Shown: piece after piece, positions 15,316-22,889 of the stretch
Position numbering within the stretch: position 1 is the first letter of the stretch
How the letters are laid out: every line of letters starts with the position of its first letter
NCBI GenBank assembly: GCA_021828185.1
Contig: JAKASI010000001.1
Span: 1 to 64,000, forward strand
Source of the DNA: an archaeon
Lineage (GTDB): Archaea; Thermoproteota; Nitrososphaeria; Nitrososphaerales; UBA183
Length of the DNA: 64,000 nucleotides
Reading direction: 5' to 3'
Notes under the pieces: generated by a model
Databases searched by the model: none
Told to the model about the DNA's origin: nothing
Seen by the model: only the letters and a program-made list of their open reading frames with translations
Program-made: the position numbers and the translations under genes

Positions 15316-16980
15316 ATGATCATGTCAGAAGCTTCGTACGTGACGACATCGGGCGGACAGCAGGTCCTCATTTTGAGGGAGGGCAGCACACAAAGCCGAG
15401 GTAGGAGAGCTCAGAAGAACAACATTGCTGCGGCCAAGCTGATTGCCGAGATTGTGAAAACCTCCCTAGGTCCCAAAGGAATGGACAAGATGCTGGTGGA
15501 TTCGATGGGGGACGTGACCATTACCAACGATGGCGCGACGATGCTGAAAGAAATCGACGTCCAGCACCCGGCCGGAAAGATGATAATCGAGATATCTAAG
15601 ACGGTGGACAGCGAGGTGGGCGATGGGACCACCTCTTCGGTGGTTCTGGCTGGTGCCCTTTTGGCGAATGCCGAAGAATTGATTGAGAAAGGTGTCCATC
15701 CGATGGTTATCGTCGACGGTTACAGAAGGGCTGCCACCAAGGCCCAGAAGATCTTGGACGAGATTTCCGTCGGTGTGGAACCAGAGAACAGGGTTATGCT
15801 GGCAAAGATAGCCCGAACCAGCATGGCCTCGAAGATGATTTCGAATGACAGCACAGCCTTGGGAGCCATCGTGGTCGACGCACTACTTCAAGTCGCTGAG
15901 AAAACGGCTGAAGGGACCTACAGAGTCGACCTTGACAACGTAAAGGTTGAGAAGAAGCCCGGAGGCTCTCTGAAAGACACCAGTCTAACACGCGGAATCA
16001 TCCTGGACAAGGAAGTCGTCCACTCAGGAATGCCGAAGAGGATAGAGAAGGCAAAGATAGCGCTGGTCAACTCGCCTCTAGAGATAGAGAAGACCGAGTT
16101 CGACGCCAAGATCAGCATCGACAAGCCGGCACAGATCCAACAGTTCCTTGACGAGGAGACGCGAATGCTGAAGAGCATGGTCGACAAGGTTTCGGAGTCT
16201 GGGGCCAACATGCTCATCTGTCAGAAAGGAATCGACGACGTGGCACAGCACTACCTTGCCAAGGCCGGGATCCTAGCGGTAAGAAGGGTGAAGGAGTCTG
16301 ACATGACCAAGCTAGCGAAGGCCACCGGTGCAAGGATGGTAACCGGCGTCGACGGCCTGACCAAAGCAGACTTAGGCCATGCCGGTCTAGTCGAAGAAAG
16401 AAAAGTCGAAGATGACAAATGGTTGTTCGTGGAAGACGCTAAGAATCCGAAAGCCGTGTCGATACTCATCAGAGGCGGGAGTCAGAGGGTCGTAGATGAG
16501 GCAGAGAGATCCATGCACGATGCCATCATGGTAGTGAAGGACGTTCTCGAGAACCCTGCGATAGTGGCCGGCGGCGGTGCGGTCGAGGAAGAACTGTCCT
16601 ATCGCCTGATGAAATGGTCGGCCACGCTGGAAGGAAGGGAGCAGCTTGCCGCGGAAAAATTCGCTGAAGCCCTGGAGACCGTTCCCCTCGCTTTGGCCAT
16701 GAACGCCGGGTTTGACCCGATTGACATCCAGGTCGGACTCAGGGAAAGTCACGGGGCTGGCAAGTTATGGGCAGGGGTTGATGTTCTCGGAAAGGGCATC
16801 CGGAACATGTTCGAAAAGGACGTGCTCGAGCCGGTAGCAGTGAAGGAGCAGATCATCAAATCGGCTACTGAGTGCACCTGCATGATCCTGCGGATAGATG
16901 ACGTGATAGCCGGCGGAAGAGGTCCTTCGACCCCACCACGCGGTCCCGGCGGTCCAGACGGAATGGAAGGTGCGGACTAG
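15316..16980 (+). CDS. ths: Thermosome subunit (group II chaperonin)
   Basis: ATP-driven folding chaperone, 554 residues (552 from ATG 15322), the usual length. The N-terminal equatorial domain has TSLGPKGMDKMLVDSMGD and the nucleotide-binding GDGTTS motif. The apical domain carries the helical lid protrusion typical of group II proteins (TEFDAKISIDKPAQIQQFLD). The C-terminal equatorial part has GGGAVEEELS and NAGFDPIDIQVGL. The tail is Gly/Pro-rich (GGRGPSTPPRGPGGPDG) instead of the common GGM repeats. Expressed from the shared heat-shock element; the only chaperonin in the window. It should form eight- or nine-membered double rings in the cytosol. Confidence 0.97.
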   Translation: MIMSEASYVTTSGGQQVLILREGSTQSRGRRAQKNNIAAAKLIAEIVKTSLGPKGMDKMLVDSMGDVTITNDGATMLKEIDVQHPAGKMIIEISKTVDSEVGDGTTSSVVLAGALLANAEELIEKGVHPMVIVDGYRRAATKAQKILDEISVGVEPENRVMLAKIARTSMASKMISNDSTALGAIVVDALLQVAEKTAEGTYRVDLDNVKVEKKPGGSLKDTSLTRGIILDKEVVHSGMPKRIEKAKIALVNSPLEIEKTEFDAKISIDKPAQIQQFLDEETRMLKSMVDKVSESGANMLICQKGIDDVAQHYLAKAGILAVRRVKESDMTKLAKATGARMVTGVDGLTKADLGHAGLVEERKVEDDKWLFVEDAKNPKAVSILIRGGSQRVVDEAERSMHDAIMVVKDVLENPAIVAGGGAVEEELSYRLMKWSATLEGREQLAAEKFAEALETVPLALAMNAGFDPIDIQVGLRESHGAGKLWAGVDVLGKGIRNMFEKDVLEPVAVKEQIIKSATECTCMILRIDDVIAGGRGPSTPPRGPGGPDGMEGAD

Positions 16981-17154
16981 ATCATGACATTTGCACGCAG
17001 AAAGAAGTGGGAAGTAATTCGGAAGCGCAGACACTCTTCCCATCAAAACACCCTTGAACAGCGTGCCTGGAAGACCAGCTCGCCCAAGTAGAGACCGCGC
17101 ATGTGACAACCTGTTTCAGCTGAGTCGAAGACAGAGTGGCTGAATCGTTGCAGC

Positions 17155-17168
17155 TTGGGCTAGCCCAA
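17155..17168. terminator. 14-bp perfect palindrome after the thermosome region
   Basis: TTGGGCTAGCCCAA is fully self-complementary and could form a small hairpin. It contains the stop codon of the possible minus-strand ORF (17160-17309). No T-run follows on either side, so a terminator role is uncertain; it may also be a dimeric protein-binding site. Confidence 0.3.
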
Positions 17169-17309
17169 TTCTATTTGCTTCATCATTCCGACAGGGTCGT
17201 AGAAAAGTCGCTCTTCGGTGAACTCTCCTTTGTCGTCCCAGCGAGAGTAGCGAGGAGACGAGTTGATCTCGAGCGATTCGAGATTAGTCAGAATTACTTT
17301 TCTCTTCAT
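17160..17309 (-). CDS. Possible 49-residue protein
   Basis: Starts at ATG 17309 on the minus strand, beginning MKRKVILTNLESLEI, and reads with a natural composition (RYSRWDDKGEFTEERLF). No family recognised. The competing + strand frame (17136-17348) looks less natural. It lies just downstream of the tRNA-like sequence at 17318-17346 on the same strand. Confidence 0.35.
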   Translation of the reverse strand: MKRKVILTNLESLEINSSPRYSRWDDKGEFTEERLFYDPVGMMKQIELG

Positions 17310-18106
17310 CAGCCCAAATTGCTCCGCGGCGGGGATTCGAACCCCTAGCATCGCGGGGCATTGGTACCGCCGGGGATTTGTACCCGAGGACTAATATTCC
17401 CGGCCGGGGCATGATTTTTCGGGCCAAGTCCGAGGTATTCCGGGTCGGTAGAGGAAGATGACAACCTGCATCGCCATCGAGAACCCATCAATGTCGTTGG
17501 CGCAAGGTTGTTCATCCCATCGATGGCACTTTGCGCATATGTCTGACCGTCACTTCTGATAGGGGGCATCCCGTCCCTCTTTCGGGGGTTCGTAGGTCCG
17601 AGTTCCCCATCCTGCATCAAGTACCCCATCGGATGGAACACTGTTTCATCGGAAAAACGAGCACGAAAGAACATGCATGGCGGACCCCCCTCCTTCTTGT
17701 TGGGATGCTTTCATGGAATCTTGTTCGACAGCATGAGTATTATGATGAACGTGCAACGTGGCGCTTTAATAGAAACCAACAGTGATGCGGTCAATTCCCA
17801 CCGACCCCGCTTTTTGATGCCCAAAAGTCGCCTAAATGGGACGTTATGGCAATTCATTGTGAACCCAAACGAGCTCAAATCCGGGCGACCCTGGCTCTTT
17901 TCTGGGGAATTGGGCCCAGATGTGCCCCCTTTGGTTGTGCTAAATTACAGCCCGGCACGCAGCGAATATAGTCATCATCCCGGCCCTTTGGACCAGTCCA
18001 GATCGCCCGTCGTAGCACGCTGCGTGCCAGACCGGGATTTCTGGCGGTTTTCCGTATTTATCCGTTCTCAGTCTGCGGAGTCTCCACTTGGTTTTATTAA
18101 CGTCGA
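17310..18106. other. Unassigned region with tRNA-like T-arm and hairpin
   Basis: About 800 bp without a convincing protein gene. On the minus strand GGGGTTCGAATCCCC (near 17330-17346) followed by GCCGCGGAGCA looks like a tRNA T-arm plus acceptor 3' strand, but the fifth T-stem pair is a mismatch and no matching 5' acceptor (TCCGCGG) lies upstream. A second, poorer T-arm-like block (GGGTACAAATCCCC, ending GGTACCA) follows at about 17363-17390. + strand frame 17673-18128 and minus frame 17345-17674 are open but unlike known proteins. It may be a relic of tRNA-targeted integration or an unknown RNA gene. Confidence 0.4.
17954..18028. repeat. 75-nt stem-loop with 11-bp perfect arms
   Basis: GGCACGCAGCG (17954-17964) is the exact reverse complement of 18018-18028, with a 53-nt loop. 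CCCGG at 17951 and CCGGG at 18032 could extend the stem after a bulge. It could be a structured RNA or a recombination site; it ends about 80 bp before the 18107 gene. Confidence 0.6.
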
Positions 18107-18589
18107 ATGGTTCATCGCGCCTGTTTGAGCGGAGACCCTCGTCTGAGCGGGGAGGTGGAAGAGTACGCCAGCTGGTGGCTAGCGCTAGCTAGGGACCCGG
18201 ACTACTACACCAACACCGAGCAGGGACAGAAGGAGCTGGCCGACATGATCAGGCAGGAGTCGGAGCGTCTCCTCGAGGAAATCGGAAGGTCGGTCAAGAG
18301 GACGAAGGAGATAATCTGGCTGTCCAACTTCTGCAGGAGCTGCCAGTACTTCGGAGAGGAGGGAAGGAAGATGAAATGCAGCAAGTGGCAGGTGCGCATA
18401 GTGAAGCCGTTCCACGGCCGCGCGATTTGGAAGCAGGTGCCGTCGAGGTCAGGGAACGGCGAGAAGGAGTTCGAGGTCGAAGGCATCGACTGGGATTCCA
18501 GATGGAAGGAAATCTCAGACAGGGTGGTAGACATGGCGGTAGGGATGGTAAACGGCGGATACCCCTACTATTGTTACAGAGGAAAGTAG
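18107..18589 (+). CDS. Hypothetical protein with a cysteine pair
   Basis: 160 residues from ATG 18107; GTG 18152 is an alternative that drops a poorly structured start. Helical N-terminus (LADMIRQESERLLEEIGR), then CRSCQYFGEEGRKMKC, a C-x2-C ... C set that could hold a metal or iron-sulfur cluster (it resembles cysteine-rich stretches in DUF proteins rather than ferredoxins), and a C-terminal helix ending YPYYCYRGK. No membrane segment. Function unknown. Confidence 0.5.
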   Translation: MVHRACLSGDPRLSGEVEEYASWWLALARDPDYYTNTEQGQKELADMIRQESERLLEEIGRSVKRTKEIIWLSNFCRSCQYFGEEGRKMKCSKWQVRIVKPFHGRAIWKQVPSRSGNGEKEFEVEGIDWDSRWKEISDRVVDMAVGMVNGGYPYYCYRGK

Positions 18590-18642
18590 GTTCAAAACCG
18601 CAGGTTCATAGAATCAACACGCAATCTTCCTTCCGAAGCTTG

Positions 18643-18906
18643 ATGAACAAGACGAAGTGGATTGCAGTCCTGGTGCTGCTCGGAATAGTCGCCCTGTTCG
18701 TCCCATTCGTGCCGCAGACGCAGGCATCGGGGCATTTCCTCGGAACCAACTACCGAAGGACGGCCGACGTCTCGCCCACCTACTACCTCGTAGGGTGCGG
18801 TGCGTACGTCAACTCCCAGTTCACTGCGCAGCTCATGTCGGGGTACACCGGCATAGCCCAGCTCTCAAAGGGATACACCTTCGCCTGTAACTTCAACGCC
18901 CAATAG
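18643..18906 (+). CDS. Small secreted protein with signal peptide
   Basis: 87 residues from ATG 18643. KTKWIAVLVLLGIVALFV is a Sec signal peptide with likely cleavage after the TQASG region. The mature part is about 60 residues with two cysteines (GCGAY, ACNFN) that could form a disulfide. The upstream open frame from 18376 lies over the previous gene and is not used. Extracellular role unknown. Confidence 0.55.
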   Translation: MNKTKWIAVLVLLGIVALFVPFVPQTQASGHFLGTNYRRTADVSPTYYLVGCGAYVNSQFTAQLMSGYTGIAQLSKGYTFACNFNAQ

Positions 18907-18970
18907 CCTCGTCCTCGACCGGAGGTCGCAGCTCTCGAACCCCATCTCGAAGTGGTTCTGGAAACGGGCG

Positions 18971-19252
18971 GTGAGGCACGAGATGCTCTCAGCCGCAAAG
19001 ATGGCGTCGCTCGTAGCGGGGCTCCTCCTGATCCTTTCAGGCCTGAACGGTGCGGGGTCGCTGGTCCTGGGCTTGACCCTCGGCGCAGGGGTGATCATCT
19101 TCTCGGGGAGGCTCAGGCACAGGGTGTGGAGCGCCGTCTTCCTGGCGGCAGGGCTTCTGGCCCTCTTTAGCTTCGGCGGGATAGTGGGCCAGGTCGGGGC
19201 TGTGGCGATGGTAATCGCTGCATCCCTGGGGCTCGCCAGCACGTTCGTCTAG
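18971..19252 (+). CDS. Small membrane protein, three helices
   Basis: 93 residues, three hydrophobic segments (about 12-30, 34-48 and 55-90) with Gly-rich helices. GTG 18971 is the first ordinary start; the frame is open further upstream and encodes polar sequence (RRSQLSNPISKWFWKR), so a few more residues are possible. It converges with the NIPSNAP gene with a 4-bp overlap of the ends. Unrecognised. Confidence 0.5.
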   Translation: MRHEMLSAAKMASLVAGLLLILSGLNGAGSLVLGLTLGAGVIIFSGRLRHRVWSAVFLAAGLLALFSFGGIVGQVGAVAMVIAASLGLASTFV

Positions 19253-19554
19253 GGAGCCGGCATCACGTCTTCCATCACCCAGTGCTTGGTTTCGGCGAGG
19301 TGGCGTGCGGGGTCAGGCCTGACCGCCTTCCTCTCTTTCGAGTTGTGGTACTCCTCGTCCGCCTTCTCGAAGTCCTCCTTCTTCCCATCGTGGCACAGAA
19401 CCCAGACGAACCTATCGTCCCCAATCTTCCAGGCCACGAGGACCTTGAATCCGAACTTCAGTCGGAGCTGATGAACCACCTCAGCCCACTCTTCGATCCG
19501 CTCGTCCATCTCTCCGGGCTTGACGCGGTAGTCCCTCAGCATGTACACGGTCAA
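19249..19554 (-). CDS. NIPSNAP-like protein
   Basis: 101 residues from TTG 19554, chosen because TTGA overlaps the MaoC stop; the longer frame to 19674 is antisense-like. YMLRDYRVKPGEMDERIEEW and FVWVLCHDG match the NIPSNAP alpha-beta barrel (dimeric ferredoxin-like) pattern, followed by a helix and the PDPARHLAETKHWVMEDV end. NIPSNAP proteins have ill-defined roles; in prokaryotes they often accompany degradative acyl-CoA or aromatic genes. Coupled to the MaoC-like enzyme. Confidence 0.75.
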   Translation of the reverse strand: MTVYMLRDYRVKPGEMDERIEEWAEVVHQLRLKFGFKVLVAWKIGDDRFVWVLCHDGKKEDFEKADEEYHNSKERKAVRPDPARHLAETKHWVMEDVMPAP

Positions 19555-20096
19555 CGAGTCTGGCTCCTGGCATCTCCCCTGCCCTGACTCTGTCCCCAGG
19601 CCGCACCCCGCTCCCTGACCATGAAGTCCCGATCGAACTCGATTAGCTTCTCCCCTCTCTGGTTGTATCCCCACGTCCTGATGCTCACGACTCCGTTCCC
19701 CTCCCTGCTCTCAGATTTCTTCGTGGCTGTGACTTCGCACTCTGCGTAGATGGTGTCTCCGGCGAACACGGGAGCGACGAACTTCACGTTTGTCAGGCCT
19801 AGCATGAACCCATGGGCGCTGGTCTGCTCGACCAAGATTCCGGCGACAGCGGCGAGGGTGAAGAATCCGTTGACAACCATCCTGCCTCTGAACGGTTCTC
19901 CCGCATAGTTCTTCTGGGCGTAGTCCGCATTGAAATGGATCTGGTTGTTGTTGTTCGTCATCAACGTGAACCAGATGTTGTCTGTGTCTGTGACCGTCCG
20001 TCCGACGGCCCCTTTGAATTTCATGCCCGGCTCGAAGTCCAAGTCGGGAGGCACGTCTCTCTGCCCCCTGGCCAGTCTAATTATGGTTACAGGCAA
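19551..20096 (-). CDS. MaoC-like (R)-specific enoyl-CoA/mesaconyl-CoA hydratase
   Basis: 181 residues with a single hot-dog fold. The hydratase segment has NQIHFNADYAQKNYAGEPF (D-x4-H type active-site region, here with IHFNADYA) and the helix VVNGFFTLAAVAGIL, then GLTNVKFVAPVFAGDTI, the strand typical of MaoC dehydratases. Divergent from a CitE-type lyase with 23 bp between start codons, which together suggests hydration of an unsaturated acyl-CoA (for example mesaconyl-CoA) and C-C cleavage of the resulting malyl- or citramalyl-CoA. The substrate is inference from the pairing. Confidence 0.8.
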   Translation of the reverse strand: MPVTIIRLARGQRDVPPDLDFEPGMKFKGAVGRTVTDTDNIWFTLMTNNNNQIHFNADYAQKNYAGEPFRGRMVVNGFFTLAAVAGILVEQTSAHGFMLGLTNVKFVAPVFAGDTIYAECEVTATKKSESREGNGVVSIRTWGYNQRGEKLIEFDRDFMVRERGAAWGQSQGRGDARSQTR

Positions 20097-20119
20097 TCCT
20101 TAAGCCAGATTCGCCCGCT

Positions 20120-20953
20120 ATGCGAGCAATGCTCAGGCGCAGCCAGCTCTACGTCCCGGGCAACAGTGAGAAGATGATTACCAAGGCCGCGACCCTGAAT
20201 GCCGATTCCGTCATCCTCGACCTTGAGGACGCAGTGCCGGCCAGCGAGAAATCCAGGGCGAGGGCTCTGATAGCGAGACTCTCCGACGGTCTCGACTGGG
20301 GGAAGAAGGAGCTCTGTGTCAGGATCAATGCCGTTGGGACCCCCGAGCACCGGGCGGACATCGCCGCTGTCAGGCAGATTGACAGGGTCGGCTCCATCCT
20401 CATCCCCAAGGCAGAAGGAGACTGCTCTCCGTTGGGCAGGGCTTCTGCGAAGGCGCTGATTCCGATCGTCGAAACCGCAAGGGGTCTAATGACTCTGGAC
20501 GGCCTGTCCCGGTCGAAGGGCGTGGTGGCTCTTACTTACGGCGCCGGGGATTATGCCAGCTCTGTAGGCGGCTCCATCGAAGCCTATCTGAACAACGCCA
20601 CTGTCAAGACCCTCATCGTGGCAGCTGCGAGGGCAAATGGCGTTGAGGCAGTCGACAACGTCTACTTCGACCTGAAGGACCTCGCCGGCTTCAGGGCCGA
20701 GGCGCAGGCGGCCCGCTCGCTTGGATTCGTCGGAAAGCAGGCGGTCCATCCGTCCCAGATACCCGTCGCCAACGAAGTCTTCTCCCCGACTGAGAAAGAG
20801 GTCGAATGGGCGGCGAAGGTGGTCCGCGAAGTCGAAAGGGCGGGGGCGCAGAAACGGGGTGCAGTCAGGGTCGACGACAAATTGGTGGACGCCGTGCACT
20901 ACAGGCTGGCGAAAGGGATACTCGAAAGGAGGTCGCAGGGCCGAAGAGGGTAG
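20120..20953 (+). CDS. HpcH/HpaI aldolase, CitE/malyl-CoA lyase family
   Basis: 277 residues (ATG 20129 is an alternative). Family motifs: RSQLYVPGNSEKMITKA at the N-terminus, DSVILDLEDAVP (metal-binding Glu/Asp), ELCVRINAVGT with the conserved Arg, IPIVETARGLM and YGAGDYASS, then GKQAVHPSQI near the end. These are the signatures of (3S)-malyl-CoA, beta-methylmalyl-CoA and citramalyl-CoA lyases, which cleave to acetyl-CoA or pyruvate products. Magnesium-dependent, cytosolic. The MaoC-like hydratase on the other strand is the natural partner. Confidence 0.85.
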   Translation: MRAMLRRSQLYVPGNSEKMITKAATLNADSVILDLEDAVPASEKSRARALIARLSDGLDWGKKELCVRINAVGTPEHRADIAAVRQIDRVGSILIPKAEGDCSPLGRASAKALIPIVETARGLMTLDGLSRSKGVVALTYGAGDYASSVGGSIEAYLNNATVKTLIVAAARANGVEAVDNVYFDLKDLAGFRAEAQAARSLGFVGKQAVHPSQIPVANEVFSPTEKEVEWAAKVVREVERAGAQKRGAVRVDDKLVDAVHYRLAKGILERRSQGRRG

Positions 20954-20971
20954 CACGACCTCCGGGACTCG

Positions 20972-21460
20972 CTATCCGGCTGCCTCGGGACCCCCTTGAC
21001 CGCGTCTGACGTAAGAAAGCAGCTGATGCAGCCCCACGACGACGCTGGAGGCGCCTGCTACCCAGAACATGAGCGAGTATGAGCCTTCGGCCGTGAGGAT
21101 GACCCCCCCAAGGGACGGGCCCACGAACGCGCCTATCCCGAAGCTGGTCAGCAGCACCCCCATCAGCTTCCCGTAGTCGGATATCCCGTAGTATTTCCTG
21201 ACGATAAAGGCGAATTCCGGGATGTATCCCCCATAGCCGATTCCGAACAGGAATGATAGCAGGTAGGCCGCCGCCAGGTTCGGCTCGTACAGGAGAGCCA
21301 CGGCGGTGACTCCCTGCAGGACGAAGCCGAAGGCAGCGATTTCCTCCTCGCCTAGCCGCTGGAAGTTGGTCAGCATCCTCCCGAGCATGCTGCCGAGCGC
21401 CGGCGCCGCGACATAGGTCCCCAACTCGACCGCCTTCATCCCGTACAGGACTCCTTTCAC
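20972..21460 (-). pseudogene. Truncated MFS transporter (C-terminal half)
   Basis: 162 residues with five or six membrane segments corresponding to the second half of a 12-TM MFS carrier (GIGYGGYIPEFAFIVRKYYG, FGIGAFVGPSLGGVI). The whole N-terminal half, including the substrate/proton signature loops, is missing: the CBS gene begins on the other strand 100 bp beyond the start. Either a decayed gene or an internal deletion. Confidence 0.75.
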
Positions 21461-21559
21461 AACATGGGAGCGGAACCGCGGACGTAAAATCTTCGTTCCC
21501 AGAGCGGGAATCGTGCTACAGGGTTAAGAGAGGCCGACCCGAGGGAAACCCGAGCGGAA

Positions 21560-21979
21560 TTGCCGGTCACAATAAAAGTGAAGGACGTCATGGACAAACG
21601 ACTCGTATCTGTCCCATACATGGCTACGGTAGACGAGGCCGTGAAGCAGATGATCCAGAACAACGTGTGGTCGCTGGTGGTGGAGAGGAAAGGCGCACCC
21701 TGGGGGGTCGTCACCGAAAGGGACGTGCTGAGACGTTGCCTGGTCAAGGGGCTCCCTACTTCGAAGACCTCAGTCGGGACCATAGCGTCCTCGCCGATCG
21801 TCACCATCGGGTCAGAAGCCACCATCAGAGAGGCCATGGGTAAGATGGCGGCCAACGAGATCCGGCGCCTGTTCGTCGTCGAGAAGGGGAAGATGATCGG
21901 ACGCGTCACTCAGACCGAGCTGTTTCAGAGCACGCTGGACGTGATGGAAGCGCTCTCGTCCCTCTCCAGCACGCTCTAG
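21560..21979 (+). CDS. Paired CBS-domain protein
   Basis: 139 residues forming one Bateman module: CBS1 (VKDVMDKRLVSVPYMATVDEA ... GVVTERDVLRRC) and CBS2 (GTIASSPIVTIGSEATIREA ... IGRVTQTELFQ). Such stand-alone pairs bind AMP, ATP or S-adenosylmethionine and sense energy state (family knowledge). TTG 21560 is the first start; GTG 21575 starts right at the domain. Neighbours do not reveal a partner. Confidence 0.85.
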   Translation: MPVTIKVKDVMDKRLVSVPYMATVDEAVKQMIQNNVWSLVVERKGAPWGVVTERDVLRRCLVKGLPTSKTSVGTIASSPIVTIGSEATIREAMGKMAANEIRRLFVVEKGKMIGRVTQTELFQSTLDVMEALSSLSSTL

Positions 21980-22066
21980 TCCGTCTCTCATGGGCTCGTT
22001 CTCAGGGCCGGAAGTCGTCATCTCGTCTTCTATCCGGTAGGGGCCTCGGTCAGGCAGACCGGTTTA

Positions 22067-22831
22067 ATGGGGCTGGAGCCAGCCGCAATGCTGTCCTTCG
22101 TCAGGTTCCTCTTTGCCTTCACCATCAGCTCCCACATCCTCTTGGTCTCCACGAGCATAGCGCTTGTCGTCCTCATCTCGGTCGCCGAGTTCATAACTAA
22201 GCGGGGCTGGCTGGACGAGGTAAAGCTCTACAGGGCCTACGCCCTGCCGACGGTCGTCATCGGCGTGGTGGTGCTAGTCCTCCTCTCATCTCTGGTCGGC
22301 GGCCAGGGGGTGAACCTCGCGTCCGGCTCGTTCTCCTTTGCCTCCTGGGCCACGGCCGGAAGCATCGGGTTCATCTTGGGGACCCCGCTTCTCGGCATCG
22401 GGTTCGCGCCTGTCTTCTTCGACCTGCCGCCCCAGAGAGGCTTTGTCCTTCCGTTCGCAGGCGCCGGGGTGGTCCTTTCAGTCGCCTCCTACTGGCTGAT
22501 GTCCCCGGCGCTTGTAACCTGGTGGATGTCGGTACCTGTCCTGCTGACTCTTCTGGCGGGTACCCTCTACCTCTGGCCCACGACGGTCAAGATTGTGACG
22601 AACAAGGGAGTCTTCCTCACGGTGTTGAGCGTCATCGTCTTCTCGCTCCAGTTCCTCGTATATCCCAATGCGATCGGGCAGGCGCTCCCGATAGACGCGG
22701 TCACGACTGCAGGCGCCATGGCCGACGCCTTCGCCTCCATGCCGATCGTGGGAGGTTCGCTCCTGGCCGTGATGCCCCTTCTATACGTCAGGATTGCGGC
22801 CAGAGGGCCCAGCGGGCCCGACCTCCGCTGA
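22067..22831 (+). CDS. Polytopic membrane protein, distant cytochrome bd subunit I-like N-terminus
   Basis: 254 residues, seven predicted membrane helices. The first helix, FLFAFTISSHILLVSTSIAL, resembles the start of CydA, where a His in the first helix binds heme b595, and VAEF follows as in CydA-like proteins. However the length is about half of CydA and no Q-loop or later heme ligands were identified. A CydA-related heme or redox protein or an unrelated membrane protein are both possible. ATG 22088 is an alternative start. Confidence 0.5.
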   Translation: MGLEPAAMLSFVRFLFAFTISSHILLVSTSIALVVLISVAEFITKRGWLDEVKLYRAYALPTVVIGVVVLVLLSSLVGGQGVNLASGSFSFASWATAGSIGFILGTPLLGIGFAPVFFDLPPQRGFVLPFAGAGVVLSVASYWLMSPALVTWWMSVPVLLTLLAGTLYLWPTTVKIVTNKGVFLTVLSVIVFSLQFLVYPNAIGQALPIDAVTTAGAMADAFASMPIVGGSLLAVMPLLYVRIAARGPSGPDLR

Positions 22832-22889
22832 CCGGGACGACAGCTTTTTCCATGGGGATTTTGCGGCGCCCTGACTTCCTAGGGCTCTA

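Noticed and set aside
17318..17346. Complete tRNA gene
   Set aside because: T-arm and 3' acceptor-like sequence are present, but one T-stem pair mismatches and no 5' acceptor, D-arm or anticodon arm could be placed upstream.
21461..21559. Missing N-terminal half of the MFS remnant
   Set aside because: No frame here encodes membrane helices continuing the truncated transporter, so the gene is not simply frameshifted.
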